64,000 nt of DNA from assembly GCA_035628875.1 (NCBI GenBank), contig DASPIZ010000060.1, positions 1 to 64,000 of the forward strand, written 5' to 3'. The notes below the pieces were generated by a model. The model saw nothing but the letters and a program-made list of their open reading frames with translations, was not told where the DNA came from and ran no database searches. This DNA is from Ohtaekwangia sp035628875 (lineage in GTDB: Bacteria > Bacteroidota > Bacteroidia > Cytophagales > Cyclobacteriaceae). Of this stretch, positions 1 through 8,071 are shown piece after piece (position 1 is the stretch's first letter; the number at the start of each line of letters is the position of its first letter). Position numbers and translations under genes: made by a program.

Positions 1-2
1 CA

Positions 3-353
3 GTTGATTGTCACAATGACGTTCTTAGCAATGTTTCTCGGTGGACTTTCATTGAATTTAAAACTCCGGCAGATTTGATACGCTCTACAACATTAAGCCG
101 GGTAGATGTAAAGCCCCGTAAAGACCACTATGAAAAACAAGGATTTGAAATAAAAGAGAAATCCACGACCTACAACTTTGTCATTTGGACTGCAAATGGA
201 AATAAAGCAAATACAATTTTTCTGTATGGAGCAAAAGACAAGTACGCATACAACCTCGCAATCTTCACAGACAATTGGAAAGAAGAAAAGAGAATTGAAT
301 TTTTGAAGAACTTTTTGAAGAAAATTAAAAAAATGGGTGGCAACAGCAAATAA
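3..353 (+). CDS. 3' part of a hypothetical protein, cut by the window edge
   Basis: The reading frame is open from base 3 without a start codon, so the gene begins upstream of the window and only about 116 C-terminal residues are seen. The visible part is lysine-rich, with no membrane segment, and ends in a basic helical stretch (residues KNFLKKIKKMGG). I recognise no family motif. A TTG at 75 could be mistaken for a start, but the residues before it (RWTFIEFKTP) look equally coding. It is followed by a large inverted repeat that overlaps its stop codon. Function unknown. Confidence 0.6.
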   Translation, partial: VDCHNDVLSNVSRWTFIEFKTPADLIRSTTLSRVDVKPRKDHYEKQGFEIKEKSTTYNFVIWTANGNKANTIFLYGAKDKYAYNLAIFTDNWKEEKRIEFLKNFLKKIKKMGGNSK

Positions 354-452
354 ACGCAAGCGGCTTAATCCTGCTCTGGTAGGGCTTTACGGTTGGCAGA
401 GAAACATTTCGTTTCTTTACAAGGCCACCGACGAAGCCGCCCTGCGTTTATT
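348..452. repeat. Long imperfect inverted repeat (cruciform-forming)
   Basis: Arms at 348-366 and 433-452 share AAGCCGC, a 2-3 base mismatch, then GCGTTTATT on opposite strands. Nested inside is a smaller hairpin, AGAAAC/GTTTCT, at about 399-415. The element is about 105 bp and starts over the stop codon of the preceding gene. Its size and nested-hairpin shape recall an integron attC site, but the GTTRRRY/RYYYAAC core sites are not present, so a transcription terminator or another mobile-cassette end is equally possible. Confidence 0.5.
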
Positions 453-479
453 CAAGCCATGTATGCCATTTGAACAAAA

Positions 480-718
480 ATGAGAAAGACTCTAAAAAAA
501 GCTGTGCAAAATGAAAGTGAACAAGAATTAATAGATTGGCTTGACTTTCAGAGCGCGACAATTATTATGGAGAAATACGATTCGATTGAAAAGTACTTAT
601 AGGTACTTGGCACAGTCAGCACGAAGACTTAGTGAATATAATTGATTTTAATGATGATCGATTTGCGAACGATATGGCTGAAGCAGCGTTCCCGAGAACA
701 TATTTAAGCATTAATTGA
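480..718 (+). pseudogene. Small hypothetical gene with a frameshift
   Basis: An ATG at 480 opens a 40-codon frame (MRKTLKKAVQ...SIEKYL) that hits TAG at 600-602. The next frame continues at once from about 602 with coding-like sequence (GTWHSQHEDLVNIIDF...RTYLSIN) and stops at 716-718, directly before the ATG of the next gene at 719. Joined, the two parts make about 79 residues, a small acidic soluble protein. The perfect butt-joint with the downstream start supports one original gene. The product family is not recognised. The break is either real decay or a sequencing indel. Confidence 0.5.
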
Positions 719-1645
719 ATGAAAACCACCTACCTGATACTAACCTTATTGATCGGATCATTCCTTGGCTGCAAATCGAAGGTGCAAGAAAGAAACGTTT
801 TTCAGGAAACAGTCGATGAGAGAAGCGGGGAAGAGGTATTTATCGAAGACTCAAATACCATAGACCCCAACGTGGAACCAGACTCTACCATTTTTGTTGA
901 TCTACTTTCCAAATTTTATTACGAGGACAATGAATATTTTGTCCCGCTGTACTTTATTGATGAATATTCGGAATCAGCAGTTAAAGAATTAACAAATAAT
1001 AATGTAGACGTTATTTATGAAGACGCAGAAAACAGAAGGAAGAAATTAGATGAGCTATTGACTAAAAAATACTTAGCTGTGAATGGTTTGAATCGTGTAG
1101 TAGTATTAAATGGTGACCAAGATATTATTGACACATTGATTCGAAAAAATTACGAATACTATGAGGCTAACATAGAATCAAGTTTTGTAGCGACGTATAA
1201 TTCCGGTTCAGATTTTGACGGTAACATCATTTTAAGTATGCGTGAACTAGGAAAGATATCATTTCGAAAATCTCCTGAAGTCTACACGGATAGCCTATAT
1301 ACAAGAAAGATAATGAATGAGAATTTCTTCAAAGCAAATGAAGTATATTCATCCGGACATATAAAATATGAGCATGATACAATATCGTTTTTATCATTTG
1401 GAGATTACAACCAGGGTAAGGAATGCCTTTATCTGCTAAAGAATGGAACACTTACTGATTCGGTCGTTAATGATTTTATCATTTCTGGAATGATTCCAGT
1501 TCCGTTGGCAACCGAAACGGAGTTAATGTATATTTCATCAGTTCAAGTCCCTGAAACAGATATTCGATGGAATTCTCTAACAGGCATTGATCTGAAAAGC
1601 TATAAGTTTGTATTTTATGATCGAAATCGGAAGAAAATAGACTGA
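719..1645 (+). CDS. Hypothetical lipoprotein, 308 aa
   Basis: The protein starts with a lipoprotein signal peptide (MKTTYLILTLLIGSFLGC), with the lipobox cysteine at residue 18, so it is expected to be lipid-anchored in the outer or inner membrane facing the periplasm or outside. The mature part is acidic at first (repeated E/D around residues 25-55), then mixed alpha/beta without transmembrane segments. No conserved domain was recognised. The ATG directly follows the stop of the frame-disrupted small gene at 480-718, and base composition is AT-rich like its accessory neighbours. Function unknown. Confidence 0.7.
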   Translation: MKTTYLILTLLIGSFLGCKSKVQERNVFQETVDERSGEEVFIEDSNTIDPNVEPDSTIFVDLLSKFYYEDNEYFVPLYFIDEYSESAVKELTNNNVDVIYEDAENRRKKLDELLTKKYLAVNGLNRVVVLNGDQDIIDTLIRKNYEYYEANIESSFVATYNSGSDFDGNIILSMRELGKISFRKSPEVYTDSLYTRKIMNENFFKANEVYSSGHIKYEHDTISFLSFGDYNQGKECLYLLKNGTLTDSVVNDFIISGMIPVPLATETELMYISSVQVPETDIRWNSLTGIDLKSYKFVFYDRNRKKID

Positions 1646-1714
1646 TGATAATACTATAGCTGTGCCTCTTCACCTCTGAAGGTCTCCCAGCATTTTACTT
1701 TAAAGCAAACAAAT

Positions 1715-2692
1715 ATGAACCCTTTTCCAGTTACCACGTCAACCTTATCAGGAAGTGCATTGGGAAAGTTCGTAATTAATCAATATGGAATTGGTCAAGA
1801 CAGCACTTGTAATTTACTAAGGACCGGAATAAATCATACTTACCTGATATCGGATAATGACTTAAAATTTGCTCTTCGTATATACAGCCATGGTTGGCGC
1901 TCAAAACAAGAAATCTCCGAAGAACTCAAACTCCTGAGATCCTTAGAAGAGAATAGTGTAAGCGTTTCTTACCCTATTCCAGATAGAAGTGGGGAATTCG
2001 TCCAGGAAATTAATGCGCCTGAAGGTATCCGCTACGCTGTGTTATTTTCTTATGCAGAAGGTGGCAAAGTAAGATTTATGGATACTTCCACTTGTGCTTC
2101 GGTTGGTTCCCTGATGGCGAATATTCATAATTTAACATCTAGCACCAAGATAGAGCGGGTACTTTACGATAGGAAATCACTTTTAGAATTACCGTATCAA
2201 CATGCAATGGCATTTTTCTCTGAAAAATTACCTGAAATGCAATTCATAAAAGAAACGTGTGATCGTGTTAGTAAACTTTTTGAGCAAGCCGATCCAAAAT
2301 ACATTCAAACGGGCATTGTTCATTTGGATATCTGGCATGATAATATGAGTATAACCGACAAAAAGGAAATAACATTATTTGATTTCGACTTTTGCGGAAA
2401 TGGGATTTTGATTTTGGATGTTGCGTATTTCTGCAAACAACTGTTTCATATAGAACCTGACAAACGCGATTACGAGCAAAAAGTATCAAGCTTCTTAAAG
2501 GGATATGCAAGTGTTAGGAATCTCTCAGAAGAAGAAATAAAATTGATCCCTTACGGCGGAGCGGCTGTTTGGATTTTTTATTTAGGTGTGCAATGTCAAC
2601 GATTTGACTGGTCCAATATATTTTTAACTGAGAATTATTTAAAAATGTACGTAGGAAGGATGAGATCCTGGCTTGAATATTATAAGGCATAG
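1715..2692 (+). CDS. APH-type small-molecule phosphotransferase
   Basis: This 325-residue protein has the fold signature of the aminoglycoside phosphotransferase/homoserine kinase II family: a Brenner-type catalytic motif VHLDIWHDN at about residues 205-213, followed by the metal-binding LFDFDF segment about 12 residues later. The first 110 residues form the smaller ATP-binding lobe. Known members transfer phosphate from ATP to a hydroxyl of antibiotics, homoserine or other small metabolites; the substrate cannot be read from the sequence. It stands alone among unrelated small genes, with a 69 bp gap upstream. It need not be an antibiotic-resistance gene. Confidence 0.75.
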   Translation: MNPFPVTTSTLSGSALGKFVINQYGIGQDSTCNLLRTGINHTYLISDNDLKFALRIYSHGWRSKQEISEELKLLRSLEENSVSVSYPIPDRSGEFVQEINAPEGIRYAVLFSYAEGGKVRFMDTSTCASVGSLMANIHNLTSSTKIERVLYDRKSLLELPYQHAMAFFSEKLPEMQFIKETCDRVSKLFEQADPKYIQTGIVHLDIWHDNMSITDKKEITLFDFDFCGNGILILDVAYFCKQLFHIEPDKRDYEQKVSSFLKGYASVRNLSEEEIKLIPYGGAAVWIFYLGVQCQRFDWSNIFLTENYLKMYVGRMRSWLEYYKA

Positions 2693-2758
2693 TGGATTTA
2701 CCAGCGGATATTTATGATTTTCTTAAAGCGGAAATTACACCACACGACAAAAAAGGTT

Positions 2759-3322
2759 ATGCGACATGTATTAATACTAATTTCAATGTCAATTTTAGCG
2801 AGTTGCGGTAAATACTCGACAAGCGAAACCTCAGACGACAACGGCAATAGCTTTACTGAATTTCTAAGTAGAATTCCCCATCAATCCCTGCCGCTGGAAT
2901 TGAGTTGTGGACTTCCGGACCAAACAGCTTTCGCTGACGACTTAAAAACATTTAAAGAATTCATCCCAAAATCCGTTGACAGAATATTTGGGACAATTAA
3001 AAGCAATAATGAGAGTTATAAATTAGTAATTTTCGGGCAATCTGGTGACGATATTTACCCGGTTATATTTTCATTTGATAACATTGGACAAGTTAGAGAC
3101 TCATTATTTTTAATACTACATGGTTGTGGTGGAGCAGACGATTCTCAAATTCCTTATTCGTTTATATCGATAGATAAAAACATAAGAATTACACTAGTCG
3201 ACACTACAAGATTCGTTCACTTTACGGAAAACGGTTCAACTGATGACTATGTAATGGACTCTCTTAAAGTTTCGAGAGTTACAATGAGACTTGACAAAAA
3301 TGGGAGGTTTGAGAAGGACTAG
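2759..3322 (+). CDS. Hypothetical lipoprotein, 187 aa
   Basis: The start is placed at the ATG at 2759 because the residues from there form a clean lipoprotein signal (MRHVLILISMSILASC) and the ATG is preceded by an AAAAAGG ribosome-site-like tract; an upstream in-frame ATG at 2714 would add 15 basic residues in front. The mature protein has no transmembrane segment and no domain I can name; two cysteine-containing spots (ELSCG, LHGCGG) may form a disulfide in the periplasm. Neighbours give no functional clue. Confidence 0.65.
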   Translation: MRHVLILISMSILASCGKYSTSETSDDNGNSFTEFLSRIPHQSLPLELSCGLPDQTAFADDLKTFKEFIPKSVDRIFGTIKSNNESYKLVIFGQSGDDIYPVIFSFDNIGQVRDSLFLILHGCGGADDSQIPYSFISIDKNIRITLVDTTRFVHFTENGSTDDYVMDSLKVSRVTMRLDKNGRFEKD

Positions 3323-3435
3323 TGAAAAATGTTAGGGGACAGTAAGTAATGAAAGATACACACGTCATGACTGCAGAATCGTACAGCGGATGTAAATTAA
3401 AAATATTAAAATGTCTTGGACAATTAACTTAAAAT

Positions 3436-3837
3436 ATGGCAAAACAAATTTTCATCAACTTAGCAGTAAAGGATCTTCAGAGATCGATGGATTTCTATAC
3501 TGCGCTGGGATTTACGAACAATCCGCAATTTTCAGACGACTCAGGTAAATGTATGGTGTGGAGCGAAAGCATTTTCGTAATGATTATGACACACGAAAAG
3601 TTCGCGACTTTTGCAACCAAACCAATAGCAGACACCAAATCAAACGTGGCAGGACTTTTTTCATTATCGTTAGACAGCTTAGATGAAGTAAATACCCTCA
3701 TGGCAAACGGACTCAAAGCAGGTGGAATTGAACCGAACGAAATGAGAGATCACGGGTTTATGCAACAACGAACAATTGAAGATTTAGACGGACATACCTG
3801 GGAGGTTTTCTTTATGGACATGACGAAATTTCAGTAA
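3436..3837 (+). CDS. VOC-superfamily glyoxalase-like protein
   Basis: The 133-residue protein matches the COG3607-type branch of the vicinal-oxygen-chelate superfamily. It opens with KQIFINLAVKDLQRSMDFYTALGF and closes with the second half-site signature EDLDGHTWEVFFMD, with the conserved metal-ligand-position glutamate in WEV. Such proteins are metal-dependent small-molecule enzymes or binding proteins of the glyoxalase/bleomycin-resistance fold; the substrate is unknown. Length is normal and complete. The gene stands alone, about 100 bp after a lipoprotein gene. Confidence 0.85.
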   Translation: MAKQIFINLAVKDLQRSMDFYTALGFTNNPQFSDDSGKCMVWSESIFVMIMTHEKFATFATKPIADTKSNVAGLFSLSLDSLDEVNTLMANGLKAGGIEPNEMRDHGFMQQRTIEDLDGHTWEVFFMDMTKFQ

Positions 3838-3897
3838 GCTAATTGATCAGCATGCCTTACACTCCCGGCTAGTTGTTGCAGCACATTTGAAGTTCCA

Positions 3898-4384
3898 ATG
3901 GAAAGCACAGCCATTTCGGCCGGGATAGCGGGTTGCGTGTGGGTTTTGATTATGGTACATGCATTTTCTCAAGAATATGATATTATCAACCATTGTTTTA
4001 ATGTAAACCTCTGAAAACAAAGACGACATCGACAGCTTCCTGGAAGTGGAAATTGCGGACTTCAATCAAAAGATTGAAAAAGGAGTACAGCACGGAGAAG
4101 TTTGGGTTGACACGCCGTATTTAATTGTAAACCAGTTATTCGGACCGCGATATAACTCCGAGGGTCATCAGACTTTTATTTTGGAACAGTATGAGATCGA
4201 CAATTCGTTGACTGTAATAGTGACCCAAGAGGGCCTGCTTGATGACAGTGTTTTTGGAGAAAAAAGAATAATTGAATTCAAATTGGAAAATGGACGTTGG
4301 ACCATCAGCAAAATGAGACCGGGAATGAAATGCCATGAATACCGAGGCGGACATACTAATTATTCCGGTGAACGTTGTAGCTGA
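3898..4384 (+). pseudogene. Secreted hypothetical protein with a frameshift
   Basis: An ATG at 3898 opens a frame with a hydrophobic segment ending in a plausible signal-peptidase site (VLIMVHAFSQ then EYDIINH), but it stops at TGA 4012-4014. The following frame is open from 4007 (SENKDDIDSFLE...) to the stop at 4382-4384 and has no ATG of its own, only a GTG at 4046. Fused near 4007-4012, the two give about 160 residues of a small secreted protein. The joined reading is an inference from frame continuity and signal-peptide placement. Family unknown. Confidence 0.5.
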
Positions 4385-4427
4385 AACTACTAACTCACCT
4401 TTTCCTATATGACATCCGAAAATATTT

Positions 4428-4454
4428 AAAAAGTTACCAAGATGGTAACTTTTT
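4428..4454. promoter_or_regulatory. Perfect palindrome upstream of higB: probable HigA operator
   Basis: Two perfect 12-bp arms, AAAAAGTTACCA (4428-4439) and TGGTAACTTTTT (4443-4454), flank a 3-base spacer. The site lies 36 bp before the higB start, between the preceding stop at 4384 and the operon. HigA antitoxins autorepress by binding such palindromes. The T-run after the right arm would also make it an intrinsic terminator for the upstream gene, so it may do both jobs. Confidence 0.55.
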
Positions 4455-4489
4455 TGTTTATATTTACGCTACAATAATTAAGAATAAGT

Positions 4490-4783
4490 TTGCGAGTAAT
4501 TGCGAAGAAAACTTTAAGAGATTTCTGGGGAAAGAATAGGGATTGTGAAGATCAATTAAAAGCGTGGTATCATGAAGCGGAAAATGCCTTCTGGAAGTCT
4601 CCTAACCAAATAAAGAAAGATTATCCTAGCGCCAGTATTTTGGCAGATAACAGGGTTGTTTTTAACATTAAAGGAAATAACTACAGATTGATTGTCCGGA
4701 TTAATTATGGATACGGAATTGTGTGGATTCGATTCATAGGGACTCACGCACAATATGATAAAATTGACGCAAACAACATATAG
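4490..4783 (+). CDS. higB: HigB-type toxin (mRNA interferase)
   Basis: The 97-residue basic protein begins MRVIAKKTLRDFW and carries the family spacing of aromatic and basic residues (AWYHEAENAFWKSP, NNYRLIVRINY, VWIRFIGTHAQYDKID) typical of the HigB-toxin family in type II systems, ribosome-dependent mRNA endonucleases. The start is a TTG: an in-frame TAA at 4475-4477 excludes any upstream start, and the next codons match the normal N-terminus. The toxin gene precedes the antitoxin gene by 36 bp, the usual reverse order for higBA. Expression is probably autoregulated through the palindrome at 4428-4454. Confidence 0.85.
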   Translation: MRVIAKKTLRDFWGKNRDCEDQLKAWYHEAENAFWKSPNQIKKDYPSASILADNRVVFNIKGNNYRLIVRINYGYGIVWIRFIGTHAQYDKIDANNI

Positions 4784-4819
4784 AAAATGGGAACGCAGCC
4801 AATCAAGGAGCGATGACAA

Positions 4820-5176
4820 ATGAAACTTAAAGTAATAAAAACTCAGAAAGGATATAACCAGGCTTTAGAGAGGCTGGAAAAAGTGTTTGACGCAAAGCCG
4901 GGAACACCAAAGGGAGACGAATTAGAAATACTTGCCCTTTTAATTGATCAATATGAAAAGGAACATTTTCCAATAGAAGCACCAGACCCAATAGAAGCGG
5001 TTAAATTTAGAATGGAACAGTTAGGAATGAAGCAGAAGGATTTGGCAGATACCATCGGGTTCAAAAGTAGAGTAAGTGAAATTCTTAACAAGAAGCGAAA
5101 GTTAACCCTGGAAATGATTAGAAAACTGAATGAGCAGTTGAACATTCCAACAAATATTTTAATCAAAGAATATTAA
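4820..5176 (+). CDS. higA: HigA-type antitoxin, XRE-family DNA-binding protein
   Basis: The 118-residue protein has an N-terminal toxin-binding half (DELEILALLIDQYEKEHFP) and a C-terminal helix-turn-helix (MKQKDLADTIGFKSRVSEILNKKRKL, about residues 73-98) of the Cro/C1 type. It should neutralise the toxin encoded just upstream and repress the operon. Length and domain order are normal for the HigA/XRE antitoxin family. The pair sits among decaying accessory genes, where such modules often persist. Confidence 0.88.
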   Translation: MKLKVIKTQKGYNQALERLEKVFDAKPGTPKGDELEILALLIDQYEKEHFPIEAPDPIEAVKFRMEQLGMKQKDLADTIGFKSRVSEILNKKRKLTLEMIRKLNEQLNIPTNILIKEY

Positions 5177-5269
5177 ATAAACTAAAAGCCTACAAGTAAA
5201 TTAATCTTGTTGCAAGGTCTGTCATTCAAAATGACGGGACAACCACAATAAAAAATAAGGCATCCTATT

Positions 5270-5702
5270 ATGATGAAGACATTCAGCCTTTTTATTCTCT
5301 TATTTGCAAGCGGACATTTAACAGATGTAAATGCCCAATCAAAACTTAACGCTTTCATTGTTGGAGAGTGGAAAGCTGTTAAAGTACATGACATCGGAGC
5401 GGTGATTCCTGAAGCGTCAAAGAAGCATATTGAAGTTTTTCAGGCGGGATTTTTGAATTCTAAATTCATCTTCAAATCTGACCATAACTTCTCTTTTGAC
5501 ACTCCATTTCCCGAGATGGCAATTAATAATGGACATTGGAAAATTCTTGACGACAACGCTGAAGTAATTATTCAAGAATGGAAGGATAAAGACAAAGCGA
5601 GACCCGTATTAATGAGTATTACCATACTTATCAAAGAAGGAATGACAATCTTTATGATGGAAGAGACTTTTTTTTGCATTTGAAATGGAGAAAATAAAGT
5701 AA
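5270..5702 (+). pseudogene. Small secreted lipocalin-like protein, frameshifted in a T8 run
   Basis: The protein has a signal peptide (MMKTFSLFILLFASGHLTDVNAQ) and a small beta-rich body (FIVGEWKAVKVHD, KFIFKSDHNFSFDT, NNGHWKILDDN) resembling the lipocalin-like DUFs common in Bacteroidota. The annotated frame ends at 5681-5683 (MEETFFCI). Removing one T from the eight-T tract at 5668-5675 would instead give MEETFFAFEMEKIK and a stop at 5700-5702, a far more natural beta-strand ending. So the gene carries a homopolymer frameshift, real or from sequencing. Exact family uncertain. Confidence 0.55.
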
Positions 5703-5739
5703 TCAGACTAAATCGACAGCAGCCAATACATATAGTGGC

Positions 5740-6476
5740 TGAGTTTAATGTAAATTTGTCTTGAGGAAGTCTGTTGAGAAAGAATGCTCCTTGTGAAATG
5801 ATATGTTCAAAAACCTCTGTGGAAGAATACCCTAAATCGCGAATGATCAGATCGCCCCGATTTATCTGGCCCTTCTTTTCAATGGCATCAGTGTTATCTT
5901 GTTTCAAGGCATTGGTTACATCAAGATCAACCACTGTACTATTAAGCAGATCGAATTCGAATTGTACATGAACACCAGCGCCGCTAGCACCTCCATTTGA
6001 TCCTGGATAGGACTCTCTCAAAGACTCATCAATTTGAAACCGGGTAGAGTCTTTGATTCTTACAGAAGAAAATTTTTGAAGAATAGAGTTTAACCCCTTA
6101 TCCTTTATGCTTGCCCTTAGTTGAGTTGATAATTGTAATTTTATCAACTCCTTCATGAAATCAACGCCTGACTGATCAAATCGGGAATCTAAGCTTTGCT
6201 TTTGAATCTTAATACCATAGCGATGTTGCAGCGCTACACAATGATCGTTCGGCTCGTCGTATTGTTGTCTCCATCCTTGAACACAACACTGTCGACGAAC
6301 ATTTGGGGAGTGAGTTTCGACTTACGGCTTTTGAAACCGGTATTTCTCGCAATCTTATCTAAGCAATCACGCGAATAAATCTCACTGACTTTTTTTTGAA
6401 AATTTTCCGCAAAATTCTCGGCTTCTTTACCTGGTAATGTTAGCCGTTTCTTCCTGAATACAAGTACTTTAGCTTG
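5740..6476 (-). pseudogene. Relic of an IS4-type transposase
   Basis: On the minus strand, two frames join into the N-terminal and central part of an IS4-family DDE transposase. The first (RKKRLTLPGKEAENF...LTPQMFVDSVVF) switches frame near 6275-6285 into GWRQQYDEPNDH...DFMKELIKLQLS, which runs on with the catalytic-domain segments IKDSTRFQID, YPGSNGGASGAGVHVQFEF and RGDLIIRDLGYSS. The C-terminal part with the catalytic glutamate is missing after about 5755, where the frame runs into the reverse of the preceding gene. Full-length relatives are about 400-450 residues. No start codon or terminal inverted repeats could be identified. Dead element. Confidence 0.75.
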
Positions 6477-6743
6477 TTAAACTGACGGGTATGGCCCAGC
6501 CGGCCCGGGAGGCGAAAAAAACTTGAATGAAAGATCATCGAATTAATATTTATCAACACTGAAGAAGGCAAACCACTCCCCACACCATTTTTTGCGAAAG
6601 TGATTGGTGCGACTGAAGAGTTTTTTTCCGGACACTAATAAATTTTTATTTCAAATTATTGCTTTGTAGGCTGGACGTTGATGCTGTATGGTTGCGCTGG
6701 ATATACATTCGTTTCCTGGAATTGAAAATCTTAAAACCGTGTT

Positions 6744-7873
6744 ATGAAAATACTATTAAGACTTTACCTGCTGCAAATTGTAATTTCTTTTTCTGCCATA
6801 GTAAATCTACATGCTCAAAATGTAGTTATTCCGGAACTTGACCTCAGTTTCAATAGCGAACAAATTCAGCTATCGGAAGAAGCAGAGAGATATATTCAGT
6901 CAGTAGTGGCTATCATCAAAAATGAAGCGATTCATAGGCAGAAGTTGAATATTGATCGTATCGGGCAAGCAATGAGGTACTATGCCAATGGTGCACAAAA
7001 GTTGGAAGATACATATGCGGCTATTCAGAGGTTATGCCACTATTAAAGGACCACCATTCTTATTTTATGACTTCAGACTATGTAAGCAAATCTCTCGGGC
7101 TTGCGAGTGACGATATTGAAGTGATAAAAAGTGGTCAGGCACCGCACATTGATAAAACCAAAATAGATAGTTTAAAAGTGAGCCTGGAGTACGCCTCCGG
7201 AAAAATAATCGCGGGTAACGTGGGTTATTTATCTGTCCCGCCTTTTAACAATCTCTATCACGAAGCAATGACCATGTTTGCGGATAGTTTACAACGGATT
7301 ATTCAAACGCTTGACCGGCAAAATCTGACGGGTTGGATTATCGATCTGCGCGATAATAGTGGAGGAGCAGATATGCCAATGATTGCTGGATTAGGCCCTC
7401 TTCTTGATAGTAACAACATGTATTATTCTATCGATGAAAGTGGTAATGTGCAGGCCAGGGCTTTTTACAAAGATGGAGGTTACTATAATATCGACGCAGG
7501 CGAGAAAACCGAAAGGCCTCTTGTTCAGTCAGCAATAAAATATAGATTAGCTAATGTTAATTTGCCCATTGCCATTCTGACTAATCGTAAAACAGCAAGT
7601 TCGGCAGAAGCCGTCACCACCATTTTTGCAGAACAACCAAATGTGAAGATTGTAGGAAGTAAGACAGCCGGACTTACCACGGTGAATAGCTTCAATTTTC
7701 TCGAAGATAATTCAGTGCTAAATTTAACCATTGGATACTATGCCAATCGGAATCGAAAGGTATATAAGCAAGGCATTGCTCCTGATCTGGAAGTAAAAGC
7801 AGGTCCTAGAACTGACGGAGCTATGAAAGAGGATATTGTAGTGCAAGGTGCTTTGGAATGGATTAAGGAATAG
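6744..7873 (+). pseudogene. S41-family serine peptidase, frame-disrupted
   Basis: The first frame (6744-7046) has a signal peptide (MKILLRLYLLQIVISFSAIVNLHAQ) and the start of the peptidase; the second (7034-7873) holds the rest. They join at about 7034-7040, where the coding sense passes from TYAAIQR to MPLLKDHHSYF. The catalytic core is complete: TGWIIDLRDNSGG, the serine in KTASSAEAV and the lysine in VGSKTAG, the Ser/Lys dyad of the tail-specific/CtpA group. The fused product would be about 375 residues, exported and degrading or trimming periplasmic proteins. One missing base would explain the break. Confidence 0.75.
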
Positions 7874-8071
7874 ATTTAGTAGTGAATTTACATAAGCATA
7901 AATGGCTTCGTGACCGACATGGGTGACTTAATTAGAAAGAAGAAAAGAGAATTGGGGATTTGAAAAGTTACAGCAAATCATAATCAATGAAGGTCGTCAG
8001 AGTAAATTTTGAATTTAATTTCCTTTAATTTTTACCTTAACCTTCACTTCCCAGTCAGGCAAAATCTCCCC

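Noticed and set aside
348..452. Calling the inverted repeat a true integron attC site
   Set aside because: The length and nested hairpin fit, but the conserved GTTRRRY/RYYYAAC core sites and an integrase are not seen.
6196..6841. Plus-strand short frames between the transposase relic and the S41 gene
   Set aside because: They are antisense to the transposase or intergenic and have no coding character; 6477-6743 shows nothing recognisable beyond a GC-rich patch near 6490-6520.
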